From the NCBI RefSeq assembly GCF_000312105.1, contig NZ_HE978636.1:523642-587641 (forward strand): a stretch of DNA of 64,000 bases, read 5' to 3'. Positions 17,297 to 24,482 of this stretch are shown here, in pieces. The translations under genes were made by a program, and so were the position numbers. Below the pieces are notes generated by a model that was not told the DNA's origin, did no database searches, and saw only the letters and a program-made list of their open reading frames with translations. Origin of the DNA: Aeromicrobium massiliense JC14. GTDB lineage: Bacteria; Actinomycetota; Actinomycetes; Propionibacteriales; Nocardioidaceae. Every line of letters begins with the position of its first letter. The first letter of the stretch is position 1.

Positions 17297-18157
17297 TCAG
17301 CCCAGCAGGCTGGCGCTGACCGTGTAGGTGCGGGCCTCGCCGGGCGGCAGGTGGTCGAGGTCGTCGCGGGTGGTCAGCTCGACGTCCTCGGGCCGGGCCG
17401 GCAGGCCGCGCCAGGTCTCGAGGCAGACGAACTCGCCGCCGTCGCGCATCCACAGCGTCACGCCGGTGAAGCCGGTCCAGTCCAGGCGGACGCCGCGGCC
17501 GGACGGCGCGCGGTAGGTCAGGCCGGTGCTGGCGACGTCGGGCATGATCACCGCGCCCTCGTCGAACAGCCGCTCGCTCAGCCGCAGCTCGGTGCCCTCG
17601 ACGACGGAGTCGAAGAGCTCGGGACGCAGCAGGTTGTCCTCGACCCGGCGGAACGGCGCGGGCTCGGGACGGTCGAACTCGACGACGTGGTCCTCGCGCT
17701 CGCCGTCCAGCGGCCACACGAACGCCGGGTGCCAGCCCAACGCGTACGGCAGCGGACGCTCGTCGCGGTTCTCCACGACGTACGTGGTGGTCAGCGTGCG
17801 TCCGCGCAGCTCGTGGGTGACGTGCAGGCCGAACGCGTAGGGGTAGTGCGCGCGCGTCTCGTCGCTGTCGCGCAGGCCGAGCACCACGCGGTCGGCCGAC
17901 AGGTCAAGCACGTCGAAGTCGCTCTCGCGGGTGAACCCGTGCTGGCGCATCGGGTACGCCGTGCCGTCGACGACGGCCTGGTCGTCCGGGACCCGGCAGA
18001 TGACCGGGAACAGGATCGGCGCGGTGCGTCGCCATGCCTCGCCCGCCTGCCACAGGTGCTCGCGCCCCTCCGCGTCCTGCCAGGAACGGGGCTCGGCACC
18101 ACGCACGTTCACCTGGAGCGTCGACTCCGGCGTGCGCAGGGTCAGTCGGTCGGACAC
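17297..18157 (-). CDS. Aldose 1-epimerase family protein (YeaD/LacX-like)
   Basis: 286 residues, galactose-mutarotase-like beta-sandwich, expected to interconvert anomers of a sugar or sugar phosphate. Conserved positions seen: R-Q-H-G-F-T-R near residue 73, the GWHPAFVWPL histidine near 145, and an ETW glutamate near the C-terminus (CLETWRGLP). The GTG at 18157 is chosen because GAGGAGGA lies just upstream; the open frame extends beyond this only without a ribosome site. A TAGGCT -10 (complement of 18194-18199) fits. It is transcribed away from the sigma-factor unit. Confidence 0.85.
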   Translation of the reverse strand: MSDRLTLRTPESTLQVNVRGAEPRSWQDAEGREHLWQAGEAWRRTAPILFPVICRVPDDQAVVDGTAYPMRQHGFTRESDFDVLDLSADRVVLGLRDSDETRAHYPYAFGLHVTHELRGRTLTTTYVVENRDERPLPYALGWHPAFVWPLDGEREDHVVEFDRPEPAPFRRVEDNLLRPELFDSVVEGTELRLSERLFDEGAVIMPDVASTGLTYRAPSGRGVRLDWTGFTGVTLWMRDGGEFVCLETWRGLPARPEDVELTTRDDLDHLPPGEARTYTVSASLLG

Positions 18158-18250
18158 GGATTCCTCCTCGGACGGGGGCGGGGGTCCGTCCAGCCTAGGA
18201 GCGGCGCACCGGGGTCGCACCCGGCGCCGGCGTGACGGCCGACACCGTCC

Positions 18251-18265
18251 TGGAAAAACTTTCCA
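18251..18265. promoter_or_regulatory. TGGAAA-AAC-TTTCCA dyad upstream of the ECF promoter
   Basis: A perfect 6-3-6 inverted repeat that is AT-rich in an otherwise GC-rich gap, ending seven bases before the -35 of the DGPF-sigma unit. It is a candidate activator or repressor site; the binding protein is unknown. Confidence 0.35.
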
Positions 18266-18271
18266 CGCTGA

Positions 18272-18300
18272 TGTCGATCCGCGCCGACCCCGTCCGACGA
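18272..18300 (+). promoter_or_regulatory. Candidate ECF42-type promoter
   Basis: TGTCGA (18272-18277), 17 bases, then CGACGA (18295-18300). From memory, ECF42 sigma factors recognise TGTCGA at -35 with a CGA-containing -10, which this fits. It lies 47 bases before the DGPF-protein ATG, and the sigma gene is the next gene, so autoregulation is likely. Confidence 0.65.
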
Positions 18301-18346
18301 CATAGTGAGAGGCCGAGAAGCGGCCCCGCGAACCAGGAGACACATC

Positions 18347-18787
18347 ATGGCCAAGTACATGCTCATCATGCGCAACAGCGGCTCGGTCGAGATGCCCGAG
18401 GACATGGACTTCGAGCAGATCATCAACGACATGGGCGCCTACAACGAGTCGATGATGAAGGCCGGCGTGCTGCTCGGCGGCGAGGGACTCTCCGACGCGT
18501 CCGAGGGCGCGGTCGTCGAGTTCACCGGCGAGGCGCCGGTCGTCACCGACGGGCCCTACGGCGAAACCCACGAGCTGTTCAACGGGTTCTGGACGCTGCA
18601 GGTGTCCACCCGCGAGGAGGCGGTCGAGTGGGCCAAGCGTGCCCCGCTCGGCGCCGGCAACAAGATGGAGGTCCGCCGCATCACCGACGAGGCCGACTTC
18701 GAGGACTACGCCGACAACGAGTACGTCCAGAAGGAGAAGGAGTGGCGTCGTGAGCTGGGCACCGACGCCGACACCGCGTCGGCCTGA
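18347..18787 (+). CDS. YCII-related DGPF-domain protein
   Basis: 146 residues, ferredoxin-like alpha/beta fold of the YCII/DGPF family. Starts MAKYMLIMRNSGS and carries the family motif as VTDGPYGETHELFNGFWTLQV near residue 65. It is a cytosolic partner protein often encoded next to ECF sigma factors; its biochemical role is not established. CAGGAG six bases before ATG 18347 sets the start; an in-frame upstream ATG lacks a ribosome site. It is four bases from the downstream sigma gene, hence one operon. Confidence 0.9.
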   Translation: MAKYMLIMRNSGSVEMPEDMDFEQIINDMGAYNESMMKAGVLLGGEGLSDASEGAVVEFTGEAPVVTDGPYGETHELFNGFWTLQVSTREEAVEWAKRAPLGAGNKMEVRRITDEADFEDYADNEYVQKEKEWRRELGTDADTASA

Positions 18788-18791
18788 GCCG

Positions 18792-20024
18792 ATGAGCCAG
18801 GACGTCCACCGCGTCGTCGACGCCGTCTGGCGGATCGAGGGTGCGCGCATCGTCGCCACCCTCGCCCGCGTCACGGGCGACGTCGGCCTCGCGGAGGACG
18901 TGGCCCACGAGGCGCTGGTCGAGGCCCTCGAGCAGTGGCCCACGGCCGGCGTCCCGCAGAGCCCGGGCGCGTGGCTGACCACGGTCGCCCGGCGGCGCGC
19001 GGTGGACGTGTTCCGCCGCCGCTCCGTGCAGGACGACCGGTACCGGCGGCTCGCGCTGGAGCTCGACGAGACGTCCGAGACGCAGTGGGAGCCGGTCGAG
19101 GACGACGTGCTGCGGCTCGTGCTGACCGCCTGTCACCCGGTGCTGTCGCGCGAGTCGCAGATCGCGCTCACGCTGCGGGTCGTCAGCGGCCTGTCGACCC
19201 AGGAGGTCGCCCGGCTGCTGCTCGTGCCGGTGCCGACGGTGCAGGCGCGCATCACCCGGGCGAAGAAGACGCTCGCTGCGGCCAAGGTGCCGTTCGAGTC
19301 CCCGGAGCCGGCGCAGTGGCCCGAGCGGCTCGCCGCGGTGCTGGGCGTCGTCTACCTCGTCTTCACCGAGGGGTACGCGGCCACGGCCGGCGACCGCTGG
19401 ATCCGCACCGAGCTCGCCGGCGAGGCGCTCCGGCTCGGTCGCGTGCTGACCGGGCTCGTCCCGCAGGAGCAGGAGGCGCACGCGCTGCTGGCGCTCATGG
19501 AGCTGCAGGCGTCGCGGTTCGCGGCCCGGGTGGCGCCCGACGGCACGCCGGTGCTGCTGGCCGACCAGGACCGGTCGCGCTGGGACCGGGCCGCCATCGC
19601 CCGCGGACGCGCGTCGCTGGCGCGCGCGGACGCACTGGGACGCGGCCGCGGCTCGTACGCGCTGCAGGCGGCGATCGCCCAGTGCCACGCCGTCGCCCCC
19701 AGCGTCGCCGAGACCGACTGGGACGAGATCGTCGTCCTCTACGAGGCGCTGGGCCGGCTCGCCCCGAACCCGGTGGTCGAGCTCAACCGCGCGGTCGCGG
19801 TGTCGATGGCGTCCGGTCCCGAGGCCGGGCTGGCCGTGGTGGACTCCCTCGCCGACGCCCCCGGGCTGCGCGGCTCGCACCTGCTGCCGAGCGTCCGCGG
19901 GGAGCTGCTGGCCCGGCTCGGCCGGGTCGACGAGGCCCGCTCCGAGCTCGTGACCGCCGCCGCCCTCGCCGGCAACGAGCGCCAGCGCGCCGTGCTCGAG
20001 GCCAAGGCCGCAGAGCTGCGCTGA
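18792..20024 (+). CDS. ECF-family RNA polymerase sigma factor with C-terminal extension (ECF42-like)
   Basis: 410 residues. Sigma region 2 lies at about 12-85 (AHEALVEALEQWPTAGVPQSPGAWLTTVARRRAVDVFRRR). Region 4 is at about 115-165 (QIALTLRVVSGLSTQEVARLLLVPVPTVQARITRAKKTLA). A long helical tail (about 180-410) contains VVYLVFTEGYAATAGDRWIR and LNRAVAVSMASGPEAGLAVVD, a TPR-like DUF6596 region. The coupling to a DGPF protein and this tail match the ECF42 group, where the tail is reported to be needed for activity. No anti-sigma gene is adjacent. Confidence 0.92.
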   Translation: MSQDVHRVVDAVWRIEGARIVATLARVTGDVGLAEDVAHEALVEALEQWPTAGVPQSPGAWLTTVARRRAVDVFRRRSVQDDRYRRLALELDETSETQWEPVEDDVLRLVLTACHPVLSRESQIALTLRVVSGLSTQEVARLLLVPVPTVQARITRAKKTLAAAKVPFESPEPAQWPERLAAVLGVVYLVFTEGYAATAGDRWIRTELAGEALRLGRVLTGLVPQEQEAHALLALMELQASRFAARVAPDGTPVLLADQDRSRWDRAAIARGRASLARADALGRGRGSYALQAAIAQCHAVAPSVAETDWDEIVVLYEALGRLAPNPVVELNRAVAVSMASGPEAGLAVVDSLADAPGLRGSHLLPSVRGELLARLGRVDEARSELVTAAALAGNERQRAVLEAKAAELR

Positions 20025-20093
20025 GGGTCAGTCGCTCCTCGGGCTGGTCGAGAGGAGCCTGTGGACCGCGCCGTTCCTGTCGGTGCCAGCACC

Positions 20094-20115
20094 TACGATG
20101 AGAACATCAGTTCGA
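20094..20115 (+). promoter_or_regulatory. -10 with LexA (SOS)-like box for the HNH gene
   Basis: TACGAT (20094-20099) is a good -10. Immediately after it, GAGAAC-ATCA-GTTCGA (20100-20115) matches the actinobacterial LexA box TCGAAC-N4-GTTCGA in 10 of 12 arm positions, covering the expected start of transcription. Confidence 0.6.
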
Positions 20116-20128
20116 CTCGGGGGTCGTC

Positions 20129-21481
20129 ATGGTCGCAGTACTCGTGGACACGTCGTCCGTCGACACGCGCCTGGCCGCGCTCGAGGCCGAGCTGGACGCG
20201 CTGAGCGCCGAGTCGCTGCTCGACCAGACTCCCGAGCAGGCCCGGCGCACCGCCGAGCGGCTGCAACGCCTGCAGGCCCGGCTGAGCGCGAAGGTCGCCG
20301 CCGCCGTCCGGGCGGTGGACGCGCTGGTGCCGGTGGGTCTTGGCGGGTCCACCGGCACGGCCGACCTGCTGGCGCGCGACTTCGGCCACGACCGCACGGC
20401 CGCCGGACGGCAGGTGCGGTTCGCGCAGGCGCTCGGCCAGAAGTCGGCCACCGAGCAGGCGCTGGCCGACGGCGCGATCACCGAGGCCGGCGCCGCCCTC
20501 ATCGTGAACACGCTGCGGAAGGTGCCCGACGAGCACCAGGAGCGGTGCGAGCGGACGTTGATCCGCGACGCCCAGCGGTTGAGCGCGAAGGATCTCTCGC
20601 GCCGGGCTCGCCGGATCGCGGACGTCTACGCGTCCAAGCCCGAGGTCGACCGGATCGAGGACGCGTCGCTCGAGGCCCAGGAGCGTCGGGCGTGGGAGCG
20701 CACCGAGCTCTGGATGGCCGACAACCGCGACGGCACGTGGCGCGGTGGGTTCGTCCTGCCCGACCTGCAGGCCGAGCTGCTCCGCACGATGCTCGACGCG
20801 TTCACCGCACCGAGGCAGGGGGCCTCCCGTCTCGACAAGCTCACCGACCGGACTGCCCCGGAGCCGTCCCCGTTCCCTGAGCCTGTCGAAGGGACGCACC
20901 ACCAGCGGCAGGGCCACGCGTTCGCCCACCTGGTCGAGAGGATGCCGGTCGACGGGCTGCCGCAGTCCGGCACCACGGCGGCCACGCTCGTGGTGACGAT
21001 GGAGCTCGACGACCTGCGCGACGGGCTCGCGGCCTCCACGCTCGCCACCGGAACCCGGCTCTCGGCGGGAGAGACCCGGCGGCTGGCCTGCAGCGCGGAC
21101 GTCATCCCCGCGGTGCTGAGCGGCGACAGCGTCCCGCTCGACCTGGGACGGTCGAGACGGTTGTTCTCCAAGCACCAGAAGACCGCACTCGGACTGAGAG
21201 ACCTGGGGTGCGTGGCACCTGGTTGCGACAGGCCACCGGCCTGGTCCGAGGTCCATCACCCGATCCCCTGGTCGGCCGGCGGCGCGACCGACCTCGACAA
21301 CGCCGTCATGCTCTGTCCCCGACATCACCACCAGGCCCACCAGCAGGGCTGGCAGTTCCGTCGCGACCGACGCGGCCACGTCCAGACCCGCGGACCGGAC
21401 GGGCGGTGGCGCGACGACGGACGGTGGCGCCCTTCGACAGGCTCAGGAACCGACCCTTCGACAGGCTCAGGGGCCGCCTAG
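20129..21481 (+). CDS. DUF222 / 13E12-repeat HNH endonuclease-like protein
   Basis: 450 residues. The helical DUF222 domain (about 10-300: LQARLSAKVAAAVRAVDAL, ARDFGHDRTAAGRQVRFAQALG) is followed by an HNH domain (about 365-415) with CVAPGCDRPPAWSEVHHPIPWSAGG, D-x-D-N and CPRHHHQAHQ. The metal-binding cysteines and the HH...N...H core are present. Mycobacterial 13E12 members include SOS-induced genes, and an SOS-like box is present here. The gene holds three copies of a dispersed repeat: one codes for PEPVEG around residue 250, and two direct copies code for the terminal PSTGSG units. Its stop shares a CTAG with the convergent gene. Confidence 0.9.
   Translation: MVAVLVDTSSVDTRLAALEAELDALSAESLLDQTPEQARRTAERLQRLQARLSAKVAAAVRAVDALVPVGLGGSTGTADLLARDFGHDRTAAGRQVRFAQALGQKSATEQALADGAITEAGAALIVNTLRKVPDEHQERCERTLIRDAQRLSAKDLSRRARRIADVYASKPEVDRIEDASLEAQERRAWERTELWMADNRDGTWRGGFVLPDLQAELLRTMLDAFTAPRQGASRLDKLTDRTAPEPSPFPEPVEGTHHQRQGHAFAHLVERMPVDGLPQSGTTAATLVVTMELDDLRDGLAASTLATGTRLSAGETRRLACSADVIPAVLSGDSVPLDLGRSRRLFSKHQKTALGLRDLGCVAPGCDRPPAWSEVHHPIPWSAGGATDLDNAVMLCPRHHHQAHQQGWQFRRDRRGHVQTRGPDGRWRDDGRWRPSTGSGTDPSTGSGAA
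20875..20893 (+). repeat. Dispersed 19-base repeat, copy A (inside HNH gene)
   Basis: CCCTGAGCCTGTCGAAGGG read on the + strand, in frame within the HNH gene. Identical to copy D at 55922-55940. Confidence 0.8.
21430..21472 (-). repeat. Dispersed 19-base repeat, copies B and C in tandem (24-base period)
   Basis: CCCTTCGACAGGCTCAGG at 21430-21447 and again at 21454-21471, the reverse complement of copy A. They form the last coding residues of the HNH gene (two PSTGSG units) and run up to its stop codon, suggesting insertion that extended the reading frame. Confidence 0.8.
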
Positions 21482-21996
21482 GACGTGTGGGTGACGACCA
21501 TGGCGACCGTCGCTCCGACGACGACCACTGCCGACAGCGAGCGCACGGGGAGGCACGGCAGCCTGGTGCCGGCGAGCAGCACCAGCGCGACCACGACGAA
21601 CGTCCCGAAGCCGGCCAGCCCTGCGTCCATGACCGCGTCCGCCCACCCGCGCGTGGTGGCGACCTCGATCAGACGCTCGCGGTCGGCCGACGCACCCGCG
21701 CGGCGGCCGGGAACGCCCAGGAGCAGCAGAGGAAGGAACGCCAGCGCGAGCGCGAGCGGCGCCCAGCGCCGCCATCCCGACCACAGCGCCGCAGCGAACC
21801 CGGCCAGCACGAGGGCGCTCGGCAGCAGCGTCAGCAGCCCGGCGACGACCGCCGGCCACGGCAGCACCGCGTGGTAGATCTCGGCCACCCGGTCCTTGTT
21901 CATGCCGATCAGCACGAGCGCGGCGACCACGACGGACAGCGCCAGCAGCGCCGGCCACAGGCGGACGTCCCGACGCTCCTCCGACCGGCCGGCCAC
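21478..21996 (-). CDS. Integral membrane protein, unknown
   Basis: 172 residues, with about five hydrophobic segments (LWPALLALSVVVAALVLIG, WPAVVAGLLTLLPSALVLAGFAAAL, APLALALAFLPLLLLGV, a helix near 130-145, and a C-terminal helix). A charged loop (RRAGASADRERLIEVATTRGW) lies between the third and fourth. No family recognised. Its ATG lies two bases after the MOSC stop, so it is the last gene of the iron-transport unit. The stop shares CTAG with the HNH gene. Confidence 0.7.
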   Translation of the reverse strand: MAGRSEERRDVRLWPALLALSVVVAALVLIGMNKDRVAEIYHAVLPWPAVVAGLLTLLPSALVLAGFAAALWSGWRRWAPLALALAFLPLLLLGVPGRRAGASADRERLIEVATTRGWADAVMDAGLAGFGTFVVVALVLLAGTRLPCLPVRSLSAVVVVGATVAMVVTHTS

Positions 21997-21998
21997 CC

Positions 21999-22565
21999 TC
22001 AGACCACGTGCAGCGGCTCGTGCGGCAGAGCGGGCAGCTCGACGGCCACTGCGTCTCCGGGACGGACGACGCCGCCGGTCAGCACGACGCTCATGACGCC
22101 GGCCCGGTGCACGACCGCCCCCTGCTCGTCGCGGTCGACGACCGCCTTGAGCAGCCCGGTGCGGAACCGCTCGATCTGGACGCAGGGCTTGCGCAGGCCG
22201 GTGACCTGCAGGACCGCCTCGTCGCCGACCCGCAGCAGCGCGCCCGTCGGCAGGTCGAGCAGCCGGACGCCGCGGGTCGTCAGGTTCTCGCCCAGGTCGC
22301 CGGGCTTCACGTCGAAGCCCTGCACGGCCAGCTCGTCGAGCAGCTCGGCGTGGATCAGGTGCACCTGGCGCAGGTTCGGCCGAGCCGGGTCGCGGCGCGC
22401 GTCGAAGACGTGCTGGACGGTGGTGCCGGCGTGCGCGTCGCCCTCGACACCGACGCCGGCGACGAGCCGCGCCTCGAAGGCGTTGGTCTTGCTGAACGTG
22501 TGGCGCGCGGAGACCGAGACGGCGTCGACGAGGCCGGAGGCGAGCAGGTCGGGCGCGTCGTTCAC
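21999..22565 (-). CDS. MOSC-domain protein
   Basis: 188 residues. MOSC domains occur in molybdenum-cofactor sulfurases and in YiiM-type molybdoenzymes that reduce N-hydroxylated compounds. Seen here: GVEGDAHAG near residue 43, RQVHLIHAELLDEL, GDLGENLTTRG, and the conserved cysteine in LRKPCVQIE (about 130). This is the YiiM-like, stand-alone type. GTG 22565 is chosen, ten bases after the ATPase stop; a longer frame would overlap the ATPase. Its position in an iron-uptake unit is unusual. Confidence 0.85.
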   Translation of the reverse strand: MNDAPDLLASGLVDAVSVSARHTFSKTNAFEARLVAGVGVEGDAHAGTTVQHVFDARRDPARPNLRQVHLIHAELLDELAVQGFDVKPGDLGENLTTRGVRLLDLPTGALLRVGDEAVLQVTGLRKPCVQIERFRTGLLKAVVDRDEQGAVVHRAGVMSVVLTGGVVRPGDAVAVELPALPHEPLHVV

Positions 22566-22575
22566 GGACGCGACT

Positions 22576-23418
22576 CTACGGCGCGTCCACGGCTCCCGGA
22601 GCCGAACCGACCAGGCGTCCCGCGTGGTGGCGCCCACGCGGCACGATCATCGGCGTGCCGCTGACCGGGTCCGGCACGACCTCGCACGGCAGGCCGAACA
22701 CCTCGCTGACCAGCGCCGCGTCGACGACGTCCACCGGCGCGCCCTCGGCCACGATGCGGCCGGCCTTCATCGCGATGATGTGGTCGGCGTAGCGGCAGGC
22801 CAGGTTGAGGTCGTGCAGCACGAGCACGACCGTGGTGCCCTCGGCCCGGTTGAGGTCGGTGAGCAGGTCGAGCAGCTCGACCTGGTGGTTGATGTCGAGG
22901 TAGGTCGTCGGCTCGTCGAGCAGCAGCAGGTCGGTCTCCTGGGCCAGGGCCATCGCGATCCAGACCCGCTGGCGCTGGCCGCCCGAGAGGTCCTGCACGC
23001 GACGGTCGACCAGGTCGGCGGTGCCCGTCGCCTCCAGCGCGGCCGCGACGGCGCGATCGTCGTCGGCCGTCCAGCGGCGGAAGAAGCCCTGGTGCGGGTA
23101 GCGGCCGCGACCGACCAGGTCGCCGACGGTGATGCCGTCGGGGGCCAGCGGCGTCTGCGGCAGCAGCCCGAGCACCTGCGCGACGTCCTTGCTGGCCATC
23201 TCGTGCACCGACTCGCCGTCGAGCAGCACGCGACCGGACTCGGGCTTGAGCAGCCGGGCCAGCCCGCGCAGCAGCGTGGACTTGCCACACGCGTTCGCGC
23301 CGACGATGACGGTGATGGCGCCGTCGGGCAGCTCGACGTCGAGCTGGTCGACGACGGTGCGGTCGTCGTAGGCCAGGCTCAGGCCCTCGGCCCGCAGCGA
23401 GTGGGGGGTGCGCGTCAT
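22576..23418 (-). CDS. Iron-siderophore ABC transporter ATP-binding protein (FepC/FecE type)
   Basis: 280 residues. Walker A GANACGKSTLLRG near residue 40, Q-loop GLLPQTPLAPDG, signature LSGGQRQRVWIA, Walker B LLLLDEPTTYLD and switch histidine in VLHDLNLA are all intact. The TTYLDINHQ sequence after Walker B is characteristic of ferric-siderophore/B12/heme importers. It energises the two permeases encoded just upstream. Its ATG overlaps the stop of the adjacent permease by four bases. Confidence 0.95.
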   Translation of the reverse strand: MTRTPHSLRAEGLSLAYDDRTVVDQLDVELPDGAITVIVGANACGKSTLLRGLARLLKPESGRVLLDGESVHEMASKDVAQVLGLLPQTPLAPDGITVGDLVGRGRYPHQGFFRRWTADDDRAVAAALEATGTADLVDRRVQDLSGGQRQRVWIAMALAQETDLLLLDEPTTYLDINHQVELLDLLTDLNRAEGTTVVLVLHDLNLACRYADHIIAMKAGRIVAEGAPVDVVDAALVSEVFGLPCEVVPDPVSGTPMIVPRGRHHAGRLVGSAPGAVDAP

Positions 23419-24482
23419 CCGCCCCGTCCTTCCCGGTTGACGCTGGCCAGCAGCCAGATGAGGTACGGCGCGCCCAGCAGACCGGTCACGACGCCCGCGG
23501 GCAACGGCGTGGGCAACAGGTTCTGGGCGACGAGGTCGGCGCCGAGCAGCACGATCGCGCCGACGCAGCCCGCGGCGAGCAGGCCGCCGGACGACGCCGG
23601 ACCGAGCACGCGGTGGGCGATCGGGCCGGCGACGAGGGCGACGAACAGCAGCGGCCCGGTGACCGCGACGGCCACGGCGGTCAGCGCGACCGACACCGCG
23701 AGCAGCACCAGGCGCGAGCGCTCGACCCGGACGCCGAGCGCCTTGGCAGCGTCGTCGCCGAGCTCGAGCGTGGCCAGCGAGCGCGACAGCACGAGCGCGA
23801 GCGGCAGCAGCACCACGAGCGTCACCCACAGGACGGCGAGCTCGGTGTCCCCCGCGCGGCCGACCGACCCGACCAGCCAGGTCATCGCCTCGCGCGCCTC
23901 GAACACGTCGGCGCGGGCGACGACGTAGCTGATGAGCGAGGTGCACAGCTGCTGCACGCCGATGCCGATGAGGATGAAGCGGTAGCCGCTGATGGCGCCG
24001 CGGAACGCCAGGACGTACACGATCACGGCGGTCACGACCGCGCCCACGAGGGCGGACGCCGACACCGCCAGGCCGGCCCCGCCGCCGAGCAGGATCATCG
24101 AGACCGCGAACAGGCTGGCGCCGGACGAGACGCCGACGAAGTCCGGCGAGGCGAGCGGGTTGCCGAGCAGGCGCTGGAAGATCGTGCCCGCGAACCCGAG
24201 CGCGAGCCCGGTGCCGAGCGCGGCCGCCGCGACCGGGAGCCGCAGGTCACGGACTACGAAGTCCGCGCCCGGGTCGTCGCCGAGGCCGAGCAGCGACGCG
24301 ACCACCTGCACCGGCCCGATCGCGTAGTCGCCGACCATCATCGTCAGCACGAACAGGGCCCCGGCGACGGCGGCGAGGACGCCGGTGACGACGGTGCCGC
24401 GGCGCCGGCGGGCCCGGCGGACGCTGCCGACGGCGTCGACGTGGACGTCCGCGGGCGGCTGCACCAGCTCGACGGCGGTCAC
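23415..24482 (-). CDS. Iron-siderophore ABC permease 2 (FecCD family)
   Basis: 355 residues, about nine or ten membrane helices. It has the FecCD landmarks RLPVAAAALGTGLALGFAGTIFQRLLGNPLASPDFVGVSSGASL, LELGDDAAKALGVRVERSR (the ATPase-contacting loop), and VTGPLLFVALVAGPIAHRVLG. The GTG at 24482 overlaps the upstream permease stop by four bases (GTGA). It is expected to form a heterodimeric channel with the preceding gene product. Confidence 0.93.
   Translation of the reverse strand: MTAVELVQPPADVHVDAVGSVRRARRRRGTVVTGVLAAVAGALFVLTMMVGDYAIGPVQVVASLLGLGDDPGADFVVRDLRLPVAAAALGTGLALGFAGTIFQRLLGNPLASPDFVGVSSGASLFAVSMILLGGGAGLAVSASALVGAVVTAVIVYVLAFRGAISGYRFILIGIGVQQLCTSLISYVVARADVFEAREAMTWLVGSVGRAGDTELAVLWVTLVVLLPLALVLSRSLATLELGDDAAKALGVRVERSRLVLLAVSVALTAVAVAVTGPLLFVALVAGPIAHRVLGPASSGGLLAAGCVGAIVLLGADLVAQNLLPTPLPAGVVTGLLGAPYLIWLLASVNREGRGG

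Noticed and set aside
21430-21472. Tandem repeats as a CRISPR fragment
   Set aside because: Two copies with a six-base gap, no spacers of CRISPR size, no cas genes.
20129-21481. HNH gene as an intron endonuclease or insertion element
   Set aside because: No flanking target duplications, no terminal repeats, no intron structure; DUF222-HNH genes are usually chromosomal families.
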